Notes: a model not told the origin generated them from the sequence alone. A DNA stretch of 64,000 nt from Yponomeuta sedellus (GCA_934045075.1 OW203731.1:14765062-14829061); one strand, 5' to 3'; positions 10,848-25,649 are shown, numbered from the stretch's first letter. A program made the numbers and translations.

Positions 10848-11064
10848 TAAGTACATACATACATAACCTCACGCCTGTATCCCAGAGGGGTAGGCAGAGA
10901 CCAGGGACTGCCACTTGCCACGATCCTAACAGATCACCTTCGCTTCATCAACGACCATAAATCGTTGCATGCATGCACGCCGGTTCCGGGTACTTTATAT
11001 CTTTCCTTTTGCTAATACATCCCCTATTTGGTCGATGTATGTCCGCCTGGGACGTACGGTAGGG
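10848..11064 (-). mobile_element. TATG-tail element, longest copy
   Basis: The plus strand starts with a run of TACATACATACATAACC, the complement of a TATG tail, followed by CTCACGCCTGTATCCCAGAG and CAGAGACCAGGG. It continues through ACCTTCGCTT and the CGCCGGTTCCGGGTACTT block, both also present in the copy at 14258-14375. The element resembles the 3' end of a non-LTR retroposon. No coding frame is present. Confidence 0.7.
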
Positions 11065-11065
11065 G

Positions 11066-11706
11066 AGGTAACATAGAAAAATATGTTATTAAGGTTTTTT
11101 TCTACCGTGGTTAATATGCACCTACCCATGCCAAATTTCAGCTCTTTAGTACTAATCGTCTCTAAACTAAGCCGAGGTCAGACAGACAACACGGACATGG
11201 CGAAACTGTGTACAATAAAAACATCTTTTGTCTAACGATCGTCTTCTTCTTCTTCAGACTATATTATGTAGTCCACTGCTGAGCATAGCCATCTAACTGT
11301 CTACCTATAAAGATTCCTTGTGGACTGCGGAACTCTAAGAACGCTCTTAAACATCCATTGCTAACTAATCCCAACTGCGCGAGTTTTTGTTGAGATAAGT
11401 TATTAAAGATTTCCCCATTTTTTATTTAATTTGTACCCCAACACTTCACTTGCACTTTACTATAGATAGCTTTGAGGATCATCGTGTGTCGATGTTAAAA
11501 GCGGCGCAAGTCGAGGGATCACATTAAGTAGATTGGAGCGACAGGAACTTCGAGAAGGAATTTTTAATCCATCAATCCCTGTCCCAGTTTAGGAGTGTAC
11601 AGCTACTTCACATTGACAGTGTATAAAACCATCCGCGCGTACAACAAAAAAATCTCTAAAGTAGACTCTTGCACAACAGTTCTTTAGAGAATTTCAAAAG
11701 ATAAAT
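11066..11706. other. Mixed stretch with a GAA-tail fragment
   Basis: At 11240-11290 the sequence CTTCTTCTTCTTCAGACTAT followed by AGTCCACTGCTG matches the 3' end of the GAA-tail family on the minus strand. The rest of the span is unassigned. Confidence 0.5.
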
Positions 11707-12072
11707 GAAGCGCTCGTGGCCTAGGGGAACCGAGTGAGTCACTTCAATCACTTAAGTAAAGCAACAACAGGCGCGGTCAGGTACAGGATGGTTGACCATC
11801 ACGTGACTACCGCTAGTGGCATTTTTTCCGAGCGCTTCCGTGCTTCGCAAGGCACGTTAAGCCGTTGGTGCCGGCTGCCATATAATGGCAGTCGTTAAGC
11901 CATGTCATAGGCCTTATGGGCGGATTGATAACTTCTGACAGTAAGGCCCGCCACTGTCTTACAATCCTCCACCAACCCGGACTTGGCCCCCGTGGTGGAG
12001 TATGGCCTAACCTTCCTGCGATGCAGGAAGAAACCCGTGCCCCTGCAGTGGGGACATTCAAGGGTTGATAAT
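11707..12072 (+). mobile_element. 5S-SINE, nearly full length
   Basis: The head (first 110 bases) reads through TAAAGCAACAACAGGCGCGG, TCAGGTACAGGATGG and GACTACCGCTAGTGG. These blocks line up with the internal promoter of 5S rRNA genes (A box, GGATGG intermediate element, GTGACC-type C box). A body with GGTGCCGGCTGCC and a tail with CACTGCAGGGGCA complement follow, ending GGGTTGATAATGA. The reverse-strand open frame of 110 codons inside it is spurious. Target duplications are not clear for this copy. Confidence 0.85.
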
Positions 12073-12704
12073 GAAGGTTGAAAGTTATAACCTTTTCCGT
12101 CCGTCCGCCCTTCCGTCTGTCTGATTGTACAAATATTTTATACACAATTTCATCCCCAAAGAGTGCGGTAGCTGTATTCTTTTGACGCGTTGAAGCGCAG
12201 CATTAAACATTTTTGTCCCTATGTGCGAGTAATAAAATTCTAAAACGACGACGTCTGTGCATCCACGTCATGTGAATTTTGCGAAGAATTACTTTTTATT
12301 TTCCACCGTCCTATATTAGACAGAACACCACACGGAACAAAAGACTAACCCTTCAATCTGACCAATTCGATTGGGTTGCATGGTATTGTGGATTGCAATT
12401 TGAGCATTCATTCCAAAGTTGTTTGAACAAGTCTGGTTAGTGAACTAAATTTCACTAGAAGTTCTACGAAGTTGCACGATTGTAACTGAGTTTGAAGAAA
12501 AGAGAGAAAAAGGCAGTTAAGTACCTAACAAAATCAGGCTTGGGGTATTGTTTTTGCATGGACAATATTTGATACATTGAAGTCACATACTTTGATCAAA
12601 ATGTTAAACGACATGGTGGGTCGTAATAAACGTTTTACCATACATTAAGAGCACACAAATCATGGTTTGATCGTGCTTCGAATTCGGATTAAATTAAACT
12701 TATT
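12073..12704. other. No gene recognised
   Basis: AT-rich sequence between a 5S-SINE and a PalT copy. Nothing beyond chance frames. Confidence 0.4.
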
Positions 12705-12716
12705 AGTATTATAAAT

Positions 12717-12998
12717 TACACTATTTTTTTATTTTTAATGCACTAACCCGTGCTAAGGAACAAATTTAAAAACCTATTTAGAGGCTAAAAATTTCACCCA
12801 TGCCGGGATTCGAACCCGCAACCTCTGGCTATCCGTACCAGCGTATCTGGCGTCTGGTTTGGAAAGAGGTTCGAAATTTCACTGATGCCGTGAGTCGCCC
12901 ATTGGCTCAATTGGTAGAGCGCTGGTACGGATAGCCAGAGGTTGCGGGTTCGAATCCTGGCATGGGTGAAATTTTTAGCCTCTAAATAGGTTTTTAAA
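12717..12998. mobile_element. PalT copy 1: fold-back tRNA-bearing element
   Basis: Target duplications AGTATTATAAAT stand at 12705-12716 and 12999-13010. The element opens TACACTATTTTT, passes GCACTAACCCGTGCTAAGGA, then has two arms of exactly 79 bases (12765-12843 and 12920-12998) that are complementary with one mismatch. Each arm holds the 3' half of a tRNA-like gene, including the B-box GGTTCGAATCC, and the edge block GCCTCTAAATAGGTTTTTAA. The centre is an unrelated 76 bp including CACTGATGCCGTGAGTCGCC. The 73-codon open frame across it is not a gene. Confidence 0.85.
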
Positions 12999-13005
12999 AG
13001 TATTA

Positions 13006-13115
13006 TAAATGTCAAAGTTTGTATGTTTCTTTCTTAATCACGCCTACTTACGCCGCGAAGTCGGCAAAAAGATGAATTATTTACTGGAGTAGCACATAGG
13101 ATACTTTTTATCCCG
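13006..13115 (-). mobile_element. Fragment of the CCCGCGACTTCG lepidopteran repeat
   Basis: AAAGTTTGTATGTTTCTTTC, then a CACATAGGATACTTTTTATC block and CCGGCAAAAT, follow the order of the complement of the longer copy at 60893-61174. I recall this family from many lepidopteran genomes; RTE-like and Helitron-like origins have both been suggested and I cannot decide from one window. Confidence 0.5.
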
Positions 13116-13914
13116 GCAAAATACATATCAAAACTTCTTCCCGAATGAAGTAAGGGCTAGTAAAAAATGAAGTAGAGCTTAGTAAGCCGTTTCGTAGAAA
13201 ATTTTTACTTGGCTCAAATTTCTTTATGATTGGACATGATTCCAAGCATGATAAAACCTCGATTATTGTCCTTTCATACTACGAGTATTAATAAAGTTCT
13301 CTTGCGATCCATAATCTTGTTTGTCAATTAAAATAAAACTACGTCCGCACCTTTCAAACCTGGCTTCGCCGAGTCAAATGGCAAGAATTGCTTCTAAGCG
13401 AAGCTGAGTCCATAACGCTCACAGCCGAATTGTTTACAGAACAAATTCGATGCAATTCAGCTACGTTAATGAACGCCCAGCTTTAGAAGTCGAGAGGTCA
13501 AATTCATCCATTTTCGCTGCACCCCGCCACTAGCTGTGTTGGCGACGTCTTTCACAAAGAATCCCACCTGAACCCTATCTAATTACGCGACGGTGTCGCT
13601 GCGGAAACTCGGGGCTTTTCGGGCTCAGGAAACGGGGCTCTGCCCTGTGAACTCAAGTCCTTATGACCTACGAGTATAAAGGGAACAACCTGTCACGGAA
13701 TTGCAAGCGCAATGATACAACGTAGGCAGTTAGAATTAAGAAGTCTACTTTTAAATCTGACATTGATATTAAACTAATTACTGAGTACTTTTCAATGACA
13801 TTAAACAGGTCCAATCTCAATTGTTTGTTAGTTGAAACGTATTTAGCTTAATTGCCGACGTTTCGGCAATGTCGCAGCTGTTGGTCACGGGGCGGGAAAC
13901 AACGTACAGCCTGT
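13116..13914. other. Moderate-GC stretch, no gene recognised
   Basis: From 13350 to 13700 the base composition is closer to coding DNA than the flanks, but no frame of 60 codons and no donor-acceptor pair could be supported on either strand. Confidence 0.4.
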
Positions 13915-13916
13915 TA

Positions 13917-14127
13917 GCTTTTAGAATATAACTCGCCTACTATCGGATAAAACCGGATATATTCGTGTAATAGAAATATTGGAACTAATATGACACATAA
14001 CTTTTCAAAATAGTGAAGAAAAGTTTTATACAGAGCAGTAAATAGTATTACACTCGTGTGCTTTCGGTGAAAACCGAAGCCTACTCTACTCTAGAGCCCG
14101 AGGTATATTCTAAAAGCTAACAGACTG
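13917..14127. mobile_element. TA-flanked MITE with CTGTTAGCTTTTAGAA termini, copy 2
   Basis: The ends are CAGCCTGTTAGCTTTTAGAA and its complement with one change, flanked by TA (13915-13916, 14128-14129). The body matches copy 1 at 10118-10345 through AATAGAAATATTGGAAC, TACAGAGCAG and GAAAACCGAAGCCTACTC. The two copies lie 3.8 kb apart in the same orientation. Confidence 0.85.
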
Positions 14128-14257
14128 TAATTTGAGTTTTAGCTAATAACTATTCTCAATTACAGCCCAAACCCGAGTCATTAGGTATCGCGATAAGAGG
14201 CGTTTAATATATAATATTTAAAATTGGTATGTTGGCGTATAAATTGATACATTGACG

Positions 14258-14375
14258 GGTTAGTACCCGGAACCGGCGTACAACTTACAAAAGCGAAGGT
14301 GATCAGTTAGGATCGTGGCAAGTGGCAGCCCCTGGTCTCTGCCTACTCTCTGGGATACAGGCGTGAGGTTATGAT
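14258..14375 (+). mobile_element. TATG-tail element, plus-strand copy
   Basis: It contains GTACCCGGAACCGGCGTACA, GCGAAGGTGATC, GGATCGTGGCAAGTGGCAGC, CCCTGGTCTCTGCC and ends CGTGAGGTTATGATATG. This is the complement of the order seen at 10848-11064, so it is the same family on the other strand. Confidence 0.7.
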
Positions 14376-15824
14376 ATGTTAAAACCGATTATTTTTCTCA
14401 TCAACACTAACAAGCTTCCTATGCGACCAACAGTGAAAATGCCAAAAAAAACATGGAGTTTGTGGTTAGAGAACCAAACGCGATATTAAACTGAAACAAA
14501 AACTTACGAATAAAATATACAGAGAATACTCAAATTCCCACTTCATCAGCACATTGACCTATTTGCGACGCTGAAGTCCAGCGTGCAGAAAATTATATTT
14601 TATCCTTCACACTAGAAGTTGAAGATTTCCCAACTGACCGACAGGTGGGTCAGTCTAGTCGGATCCGTCGGGAAAAACCTAGAACTAGGTCTTCCGACGC
14701 AGTAAATAGGTGGCAAAAGATAAGGACTTAAGCTTCCTGTGGACGTGACGAGATCTCGGGTTGAAATCGTGACCTCTTAAAATGCCAGTGGCATATTTAA
14801 ACAAAGTTTTAAATGACTTAGCTGAGAAAGCGCCTGTTTTACAACTGCTTATAAGTTTGTGTCGGCTTAAGGTGACAAAGAGCTTTATTCAAACTAGGTG
14901 TTATAATAAACTGATTTACAAACGCATATTTATTCATATAAATCGAAAGTATATCGTGAACTTGAAATCGTATATCATTCATAATGTTATTTTTACTATG
15001 ATAAACAACATTATTTATTATTTAAGAGGGCGGTTATGTAAGGTATGCTTGCTCGTACAGCATTTTGACGTAACAACCTTTTTTTGATAGTTGTGGACTG
15101 TGGTGTGATAGATAATAAAATTACGGATTTTTTTAAAATAAACTTTTGTATTCCTATACGTACTTAATTTAAGATAGAGAAGAGTTATTTCCAAAGTTAC
15201 TAATTTTAGTATCCAATTTTCTCAATCAAAAACTAGGCCAGTAGCCTTAACGGTAATGGTATACATATTTTTAAATAATTGTGATATCCTACGTTTGTTT
15301 AGAAACTGTAGTGGTAGGTAGAAGGTAGGTTAGGTACTGTCAAAAATGTGTTTCATGTAAAAATGTGAAAATGTGTGAAATGCTCGGTCGTTCAATCAAC
15401 TTCGTAATGTAAATAACAACATCGATTTGTTTTGCGACTTTATAAGTAGCGTACTTAAATCTGTTACCTCGGACTTCTGCAATTCCTTGTAATATTACCT
15501 GATAAAATGTTTTCCTAGTTATATACCAGGAAATACATTGATCGGGAGCATAAACATGTAGTGCATGTGTAATTATTTATTTTGTAGTGAGCGAAATTTA
15601 CTTCTAAAATATTTCTATAAATGAAAACTTGTCATTGACTCTCGTATTTATTTCAATTGTAATGTCTTTTGTTTACAGCTGAAAGTTTTCCTGTTATAAT
15701 AAAAAAGAATATTTAGGATACTGTCGTAAACTTTAGTTCAAGATACATGTTTTAAATACATGCAATAATTAAAATTAAATAAAATTGATGTCGAGTCATC
15801 AATTTTATAAATTCATTCTATCGC
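14376..15824. other. AT-rich stretch, no gene recognised
   Basis: A 101-codon frame at 14782-15087 has AT-rich codon use and no family resemblance. No element of the named families lies here. Confidence 0.45.
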
Positions 15825-16008
15825 TGAGGTTTTTGAACATCTCAGAAATTCAAATTTCCTCACAATGTTTTACTTAACCTTTATCGAGTAATATTGCTAC
15901 TATAATTTCACAAATGTACATAACTTAGAAAACAATTAAAGGTTTGCCGGGAGTCAAACCCACGACCCGATTGAAAAACCGGCGTTTCACCACTCCCCTA
16001 CCACCACT
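15825..16008 (-). mobile_element. tSINE-B, diverged copy
   Basis: The complement of the family order is present: AACATCTCAGA, TTTCCTCACAATGTTTTAC, AGTAATATTGCTACTATAAT, TTTCACAAATGTACATAACT, TAGAAAACAA, then the tRNA-like head with GGAGTCAAACCCACGACC and CCTACCACCACT. The head shows the B-box region in degenerate form. Confidence 0.75.
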
Positions 16009-16357
16009 GATGTTTTCTTTTGTTTGAAACTTATTTACGGCGATTTAGTCCTATGAAAATGTTTTAGTTACTAATGTTATATTACATTTTGGAATTCCAC
16101 TTAACAGACGTAGGGACAAAACCGCCAAAAGCTGGGAATGGAAAGCGTTTAGGCACAGTCGTTTGTTCGTAGTTCATTCTCTGACTACTTGCGAGGAGAG
16201 TGACAGGTCATTATGCGGAGCGATGCGGAAGACTGCTAGACTTTGCACGATATTTTTGGTGTTTCTAATGTTCTTTATCAATTGTAGTGTCAACCTCTCA
16301 ACTTGACCAAAGTAGATAATTAAAGTATTATTTCTAAGCCGGGCGTCTACTGATATC
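16009..16357. other. No gene recognised
   Basis: Short unassigned stretch between two retroposon copies. Confidence 0.4.
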
Positions 16358-16366
16358 GCAGAGTTT

Positions 16367-16783
16367 ATATTACTTTTAATGCACTAACCCGTGCTAAGGA
16401 CAAATTTAAAAACCTATTTAGAGGCTAAAAATTCCACCCATGCCGGGATTCGAACCCGCGACCTTTGGCTATCCGTGCCAGCGCTCTTTGCAACTGAGCT
16501 AATGGGCGACTCACCGGCATCAGTGAAATTTCGAACCTCTTTACAATATTCTCTGTATTACGTACAGGCAGCGACATCTGGCTGAAGTAATTTGCATCAC
16601 TTGCAGCCCCGAGTACCTACCTACTTTGCAGTTAGTTTTTACATCGGAATGATATCACTGTACCCACATGATTATATTAATTTTAATGCACTAACCCGTG
16701 CTAAGGACAAATTTAAAAACCTATTTAGAGGCTAAAAATTCCACCCATGCATGATTTTTAGCCTCTAAATAGGTTTTTAAATT
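16367..16783. mobile_element. PalT-type compound copy, rearranged
   Basis: GCAGAGTTT lies at 16358-16366 and 16784-16792, a possible short target duplication. Inside are one long minus-oriented unit (GCACTAACCCGTGCTAAGGA through the tRNA-like complement and CAGGCAGCGACATCTGGCTG), a second start of the same unit at 16688, and a plus-oriented stub GCCTCTAAATAGGTTTTTAA at 16761. A second TTGCAGAGTTTGTTTT follows at 16811, so the flank is itself duplicated. Confidence 0.65.
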
Positions 16784-16826
16784 GCAGAGTTTGTTTTACA
16801 ATAACTAAATTGCAGAGTTTGTTTTG

Positions 16827-16932
16827 CAAGCCTCCACCAATCCGGACTTGGCCCCCGTGGTGAAGTATGGCCTATACCTTCCTCAGGGAAGAGACTCGTG
16901 CCCCTCGGTGGGGACATAATGGGTAGATGGGT
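16827..16932 (+). mobile_element. 5S-SINE 3' fragment inside PalT territory
   Basis: It carries GCAAGCCTCCACCAATCCGG, ACTTGGCCCCCGTGGTG, and CTCGTGCCCCTCGGTGGGGA, which is the distal third of a 5S-SINE. The head is missing. Confidence 0.7.
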
Positions 16933-16939
16933 AGGACAA

Positions 16940-17145
16940 TTAGATTGCAAGTGATGCAAATTACTTCAGCCAGATGTCGCTGCCTGTAAATAATACAGAG
17001 AATATTGTAAAGAGGTTTGAAATTTCGCTGATGCCGGCACTTGCCCATTAGCTCAGTTGGGAGAGCGCTGGTACGGTTAGCCAGAAGTCTCGGGTTCGAG
17101 TCCTGACATGGGCGGAATTTTTAGGCTCTTAATAGGTTTTTAAAA
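16940..17145 (+). mobile_element. PalT-related monomer, plus orientation
   Basis: It reads GATGTCGCTGCCTGTAAAT, ATACAGAGAATATTGTAAAG, AGGTTTGAAATTTCGCTGAT, the tRNA-like TAGCTCAGTTGGGAGAGCGC with B-box GGTTCGAGTCC, and ends AATAGGTTTTTAAAATTG. A- and B-box-like elements are both present in one orientation, so this copy resembles a simple tRNA-derived SINE with a leader. Confidence 0.7.
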
Positions 17146-17450
17146 TTGTCCTCAGCTCGGGTTTTAAAAAAAAGAAATTATTCTGTTATAAGAGTTTTTG
17201 CTCAGATTCTATCAATAAAAAAAGTAGTACCATGCACGTCCCATTGAAGGGCAAATGCCTTCTTTCAGAAAAAGACAGTATTGGCTTCATTACCTTGTAT
17301 GCCTACCGAAGATTGGTAATTTCATGGTTTACATAATGTTAGGTTTGTACGTAAGCGACCAAACTCTACCGAGTTTGACAACAGCCCCCAGGCTGTTGTC
17401 AAAATTTATTTTATGTCCATGCATCTTAAAGTTATCTTTTATAAATGTGT
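17146..17450. other. No gene recognised
   Basis: Contains a short inverted repeat around 17379-17400 (ACAGCCCCCAGGCTGT) and otherwise nothing supported. Confidence 0.4.
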
Positions 17451-17451
17451 A

Positions 17452-17815
17452 GAAGCGCTCGTGTCCTAATGGAACAGAGTGATTGGAATCTATCACTTGG
17501 GTTAAGCAACAACAGGCGCGGTTTGGTACTAGACGGGTGACCATCTAGTGAGTACCGCTAGTGGCATTTTTTCTGAGCGCTTCCATGCTTCGCAAGGCAC
17601 GTAAAGCCGTTGGTGCCGGCTGTCATGTAATGGCAATCGTTAAGACATGTCAGAGACCTCATGGGGGGCTTGATAACTTCTGACAGTAAGACCCGCCACT
17701 GTCTTACAATCCTCTACCCGCACTTGGCCCCGTGCTGGAGTTGGGTCTAACCTTCCTGCGATACAGGAAGAGACCCGTGCCCCAACAGTGGGGCCATATA
17801 AAGGGTTGATCTCGA
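17452..17815 (+). mobile_element. 5S-SINE, nearly full length
   Basis: Starts GAAGCGCTCGTGTCC. The 5S-like head keeps TTAAGCAACAACAGGCGCGG and GGGTGACCATCTAG. Small deletions lie in the distal part (CTCTACCCGCACTTGGCCCC). It ends GGGTTGATCTCGA followed by AATAAATAAATA. Confidence 0.85.
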
Positions 17816-17969
17816 ATAAATAAATATTCATATCTTACTTCTTTACTTTTATTTGATGAAAGTGGCATGCTTGTGGGAGGACTATGTCCACCAGTGGACG
17901 AATACGAACTGACTGATTGATATTTTACTATACTTACCTAAATTTTTAATTAAATTCCGCAATCTACCA

Positions 17970-18169
17970 ACATAACATAACATTTACGTACAGGCACATA
18001 CATTGCTTCTGGCCCCACACTAGGATACCCTGTGTCGTGGGAACCAGAAACAACGACATGACAAACATGTGAACACCCAAGACGGGGATTTTTTTTGTTC
18101 CCAGCCGGGATTCGAACCCGGGACCTCTTGCTTGGTAGATAGATGCGCTACCGCTACGCCACGGAGGTC
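17970..18169 (-). mobile_element. tSINE-A, minus copy
   Basis: The tRNA-like head is the complement of GACCTCCGTGGCGTAGCGG through GGTTCGAATCCCGGCTGGGA. The body has the complements of CCACGACACAGGGTATCCTA and GTGTGGGGCCAGAAGCAATG, and the tail ends in ATGTTATG. A-box and B-box positions are both visible in the head. This copy lacks the usual CCCAGG before the TCTTGG block. Confidence 0.85.
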
Positions 18170-21580
<3,411 letters not shown>

Positions 21581-21811
21581 ATTCATGGACATATTACACA
21601 GATCTCGCTAGCCCTATACTAAGTGCAACTAAATGACTTGTGCTATAGGTGCTAACTCGACGACAGATTTAATGCAATAAATACATAGATAACATCCAAG
21701 ACCCGAGACAAACTTGAAAAGTTTGTTTCCTACTTTGACCCGGCCGGAGATCGAACCCGAAACCTTCGGTTTTACAGTCAGCGTGCCAAACCGCTGAGCC
21801 ACCGAGGCCGT
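21581..21811 (-). mobile_element. tSINE-C, full copy whose tail is the giant array
   Basis: The tRNA-like head lies at the right (complement of GGCCTCGGTGGCTCAGCGG and GGTTCGATCTCCGGCCGGGT). The body has the complements of TTGTCTCGGGTCTTGGATGT and AAATCTGTCGTCGAGTTAGC, and the 3' end CATGAATA runs straight into ATTT units. The sister copy at 26749-27000 ends in ATTTATTTATTTT, which shows the seed of the array. Confidence 0.9.
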
Positions 21812-22270
21812 CGTAAAAGAAACTCCACTCTGACCATCTTTTCTAAAATCGTCTCAAATGTAAATGTGAATACATACCCCAGCTTATTCTGAATCGCCCC
21901 GCAATATACTCAAAGCAATTACCAAGACGAAAATTACAAGGCGCAGGATAGGGTTCTACGTGTCAGACACAGGCCCGGGGCAATATGTCAGCCGGCACCT
22001 TATGAGATTTCATTTATATCACTCACGCCAGACCTTCAGCAGCGCCTTTGATCAAAAACCTACGACAACATGATTAGGCAACCCTTCTTGCGGAAAGGAG
22101 CCATTATAACAGCCTTCTCTGTTGTTAGGTTCCCCCCTTGGAATTTGAAGAATGTGGTGAACCATAGCCATGTATTCAACATTATTTTTCCACGCGAGGA
22201 TGAACTCTAGGGTCTAAACCACATCAGTCCTAAAAATGCGTGTTCATGTCATTGTTTCATAATAAATAAT
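21812..22270. other. No gene recognised
   Basis: Moderate-GC sequence without a supported frame or repeat. Confidence 0.4.
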
Positions 22271-22632
22271 GAAGCGCTCGTGGCCTAGGCGAACCAAGTG
22301 ATTGGAATCAATCACTTGAGTTAAGCAACAACAGGCGCGGTCAGGTGCAGGATGGATGACCGCCCTGTGACTACCGCTAGTGGCATGTTTCCGAGCGCTT
22401 CCGTGGTTCGCAAGGCACGTTAAGCCGTTCGTGCCGGCTGTCATGTGGTGGCTGTCGTTATAAGCTATGTCAGAGGCCTTATGGGCGGCTTGATAACTTC
22501 TAACAGTAGGTAAGGCCCGTCATTTCTTACAATCCTCCACCAACCCGGACTTGGCCCCGGCGGTGGAGAATGGCCTACCCTTCCTGCGATGAAGGAAGGG
22601 ATCCGTGCCCCACTGCTGGGGCAAGAGTTGAT
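22271..22632 (+). mobile_element. 5S-SINE, nearly full length
   Basis: GAAGCGCTCGTGGCCTAGGC starts the head; TTAAGCAACAACAGGCGCGG, TCAGGTGCAGGATGGATGAC and GACTACCGCTAGTGGCA follow. The distal part keeps CCAACCCGGACTTGGCCCC and a CCCCACTGCTGGGGC palindrome, ending GAGTTGATAACGA. Confidence 0.85.
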
Positions 22633-23797
22633 AACGAAAATAATGATGATAAATACTCGTATGTTGTACTCGTAGAGTAATTTTGTACTATAAGATTACT
22701 CACTACATCAAAAAATTGGCGTTTGGACTTATTACTATTATTGAATTCTTAATTGCACAAGCCGTTGGTTGGTACAAAGGCGCACTTTGTACTAGTTCCA
22801 TTTTCTACCAGTCAACTTTTGGTTTGTCACTTTTGTGCTTGAGTCCGCGCCACTCTCTTAGGTACAGCAACTGGTTTAGTTGTTCCAGAACAGTCGGTTT
22901 CAATTACTTCTAACCTCTTCAAGTGACGGAACAAGCGCGGATTAATTGAAAATCAGTCCTATGGTATCCCACGATAGTTACATACACTGCACAAATGACA
23001 ATACATTAGGTGGAACATGAACTTTCAAGTATACTGCTTATAAGACTATATTTTTTGTTATAGTCTTATACTTTTATTGCACTTAAATAAATGTACAATG
23101 CGGCGGACTTTTTATGCATTTTGTTATTTTTTAGTTTTTAAATCACTTTCCATGGTTGGCACCTATCATGGTCACGAGTTTCGCTATCATGTTCGGTATC
23201 TCCATTTTTAAATGCCTTCCAGTTCATAATTTTATCCGGGAGTTTATGTCCAAAACAAATAACTGTCCATCCCCGAATTGTTAGCCAAAACCCGCTTTGA
23301 ATGGGCAGCCTTCAAATAAAACAGAACGGACATAACCTAGTTACATGCCAGCGGCAAGTGCATGGTAGCGTCATAGGTTGGTAAGATATACAACGTCCGC
23401 TTTGATGATCCTCACTACTCATCTCGATCAGATGAGACTATAATTTAATCTAGATGGTTTAAATGAACGCTTTAAACTAACGCTACTGATATTTAGTAAG
23501 AGAGTGGTAGTCGGGGTACTACGTAAGGTATGATGTGCGGCAGACAATTTGACGAAAAATCCACGCATCCGGGGTGAATTAGCTATAGACACGTAAGAGT
23601 ATACTTATACTCGTACTATTTGTGACCTAACCGAAGTCAAAAGATAAATCTCATTCATGATTTCTTAAATCTATGTAATGTAATACAATGAATACGGTGG
23701 AAAGGCAAGTGCAGGTGACAGTTGCCAATTGGGAAACAATTTGTACTTTATACAAGTATAGGATAGATAAGTCTCATTGTAAACCGGCTTTTTAACA
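22633..23797. other. No gene recognised
   Basis: A 76-codon plus frame at 22683-22913 has no recognisable motif. A short hairpin at about 23030-23070 pairs AAGACTATA with TATAGTCTT. Confidence 0.4.
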
Positions 23798-23990
23798 ACA
23801 TAACATTTACATACAAGAACATACATTGCTTCTGGCCCCACACTAGGATACCCTGTGTCGTGGGAACCAGAAACAACGACATCACAAACATGTAAACATC
23901 CAAGACCTGGGGATTTTTTCCCCAGCCGGGAATCGAACCCGGGACCCCTTGCATGGTAGGCAGATGCGCTACTGCTGCGCCACAGAGGTC
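23798..23990 (-). mobile_element. tSINE-A, minus copy
   Basis: Same order as the copy at 17970-18169: tail ATGTTATG complement, CACACTAGGATACCCTGTGT, AACATCCAAGACCTGGGG, then the complement of the tRNA-like head ending CACAGAGGTC. Confidence 0.85.
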
Positions 23991-24082
23991 GTCAAAGGCC
24001 GTCGTTTTCAGTTAATAAAATATTTGTATTTGTAAATTATGTATGTTTACTAACGTACTTTTTTTTAAATATGTTTGTTAGT

Positions 24083-25290
24083 TAGGCCTGAGATTCCCGC
24101 ACTTAGGCTGACATTCAGAGACGAATCCCAAGTTCACGCTTAGAGCAGTCTTAGCAAAGTAAACTAAAGTCATACTTAGTGAAGCGCCGAAATTTTCGTA
24201 TTCACATTCGATCGGGAGACGGAGTTAAGCATGAGCTAAGCGAAGAACTGTCTTAAGGAAGTCATCTATATTGTCTATTATTTTTTAGTGATGTAGTTCT
24301 TACCGGTTTTTTAAATATTATATCGCTACACGAGAGAGCAGGACAACATTATACAAGTTTATGTATATTAGAGTGAAATAAAAAGCTCACAGATAATGCT
24401 CGTAGAACATCAGTGAAATGACCTTTGGAGTCGTCTGTGAACGAAAGAATTTTTTACATTATTTGGTTGGCGGCTGGCGCGAGTTTTATAATTTGGCAAA
24501 AATTGTACTATTCTCAATTCTGTAAATAATTATTCAATTTCGTTAATTTTTCATAGACTGTCACAAAAAATTACAGAAAGAAAAAGGAAAGATCCTTTTA
24601 CCGCTTACGAGAAGGCACTTTTACGAGAGCTTGTAAGTGAAGTTTTGACCATAGTCGTGTCCAAAAAAACTGCCTCTGAAGAATCCCGGAATAAAAACTC
24701 TGCATGGAATCCATCATCCAGACCTAGGTCTCCCAAGGCGTCCACTTCTTCTAAAAGTCTATAACTTCAAAGCGATTCATTTTGTCACAAAACTCCGCAG
24801 TAAACACAATGCTAATCACAACTCCAAATAAAACAATACGACAAAAAGGTAACCTCAAAGTGAAGAGAACCAAATGACAGGTGAAAGTTCTATCTAAGTT
24901 CACGTAAATTCACCAATATTGGCTACTTACACTTAACTAAGTACCATTTCATACTCAACTTGATAAGATTCGATTCTGAATACGAAATATTTCTAAGTAT
25001 GTGATTTTGACATTTCTGAGACCGGTCTTAGCTTAGTTTTCGTCTCTGAATGTCAGCCTTAGCCTCATAATTGGGCCATTGTACGTAGCAAGCGGCTGAA
25101 GTACGTTAACACTTCAGACACCAGGGATTCCTAACGATGTTTTCCTTCACCGTCAGCGAGTAGTATTGCTACTATAATTTCACAAATGTACATGACTTAG
25201 AAAACAAAGTCATTGGTACATGCCGGGGTTCGAACCCACGACCTCCCGATTGCGAGGCCGGCGTTCTACACCGCTCCGCTACTACCGCTC
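24083..25290 (-). mobile_element. tSINE-B interrupted by a MITE
   Basis: The distal SINE end (GCCTGAGATTCCCGCAC) at 24086-24105 resumes after the MITE at 25059 as TTAGCCTCATAATTGGGCCA. It runs on through GATGTTTTCCTTCACCGTCA, GAGTAGTATTGCTACTATAA and the complement of the tRNA-like head to CGCTACTACCGCTC. The copy at 38268-38515 shows the uninterrupted order, which proves the insertion. Confidence 0.85.
24106..25058. mobile_element. 953 bp MITE in a SINE, TTA target site (PIF/Harbinger-like)
   Basis: The left end GGCTGACATTCAGAGACGAA is complemented exactly by the right end. TTA stands on both sides (24103-24105 and 25059-25061). The subterminal region repeats AGTCTTAGC/GCTAAGAC motifs inverted. 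No coding frame of 60 codons lies inside, so it depends on another element for movement. A TTA target site and GG-CC ends fit PIF/Harbinger. Confidence 0.85.
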
Positions 25291-25649
25291 TTTTTTAAAT
25301 ATGTATGGTTAAGTGATTTCGAGCAGTCCATCTGTTTTGTTGTCCAGTGATGGACACGGGTGCCGACTGCATGCCAGAAAATACTACACCGCAGTGGGGG
25401 CGGGCAATTGCTTTCGGCTATCATAAACATTTTACGTAGACAGCGTAAAGGCTTTTGCCTTTTTTCGTAAGTAATTTTAGGAAAAAAAAAATAAAGAAAT
25501 AGTTTAACAGGTTTAGTATGTACTACGCCTTTTTAACATTTAAGCGCTATTTCACAATAATTTGTTTCTTCACGAATAGCTTTAAAAAAATTACATCATC
25601 ACTTGATAATAATGGACTCGATTATTTGTACGAGTATTATTTATATTGA
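25291..25649. other. No gene recognised
   Basis: Short unassigned stretch between two tSINE-B copies in opposite orientation. Confidence 0.4.
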
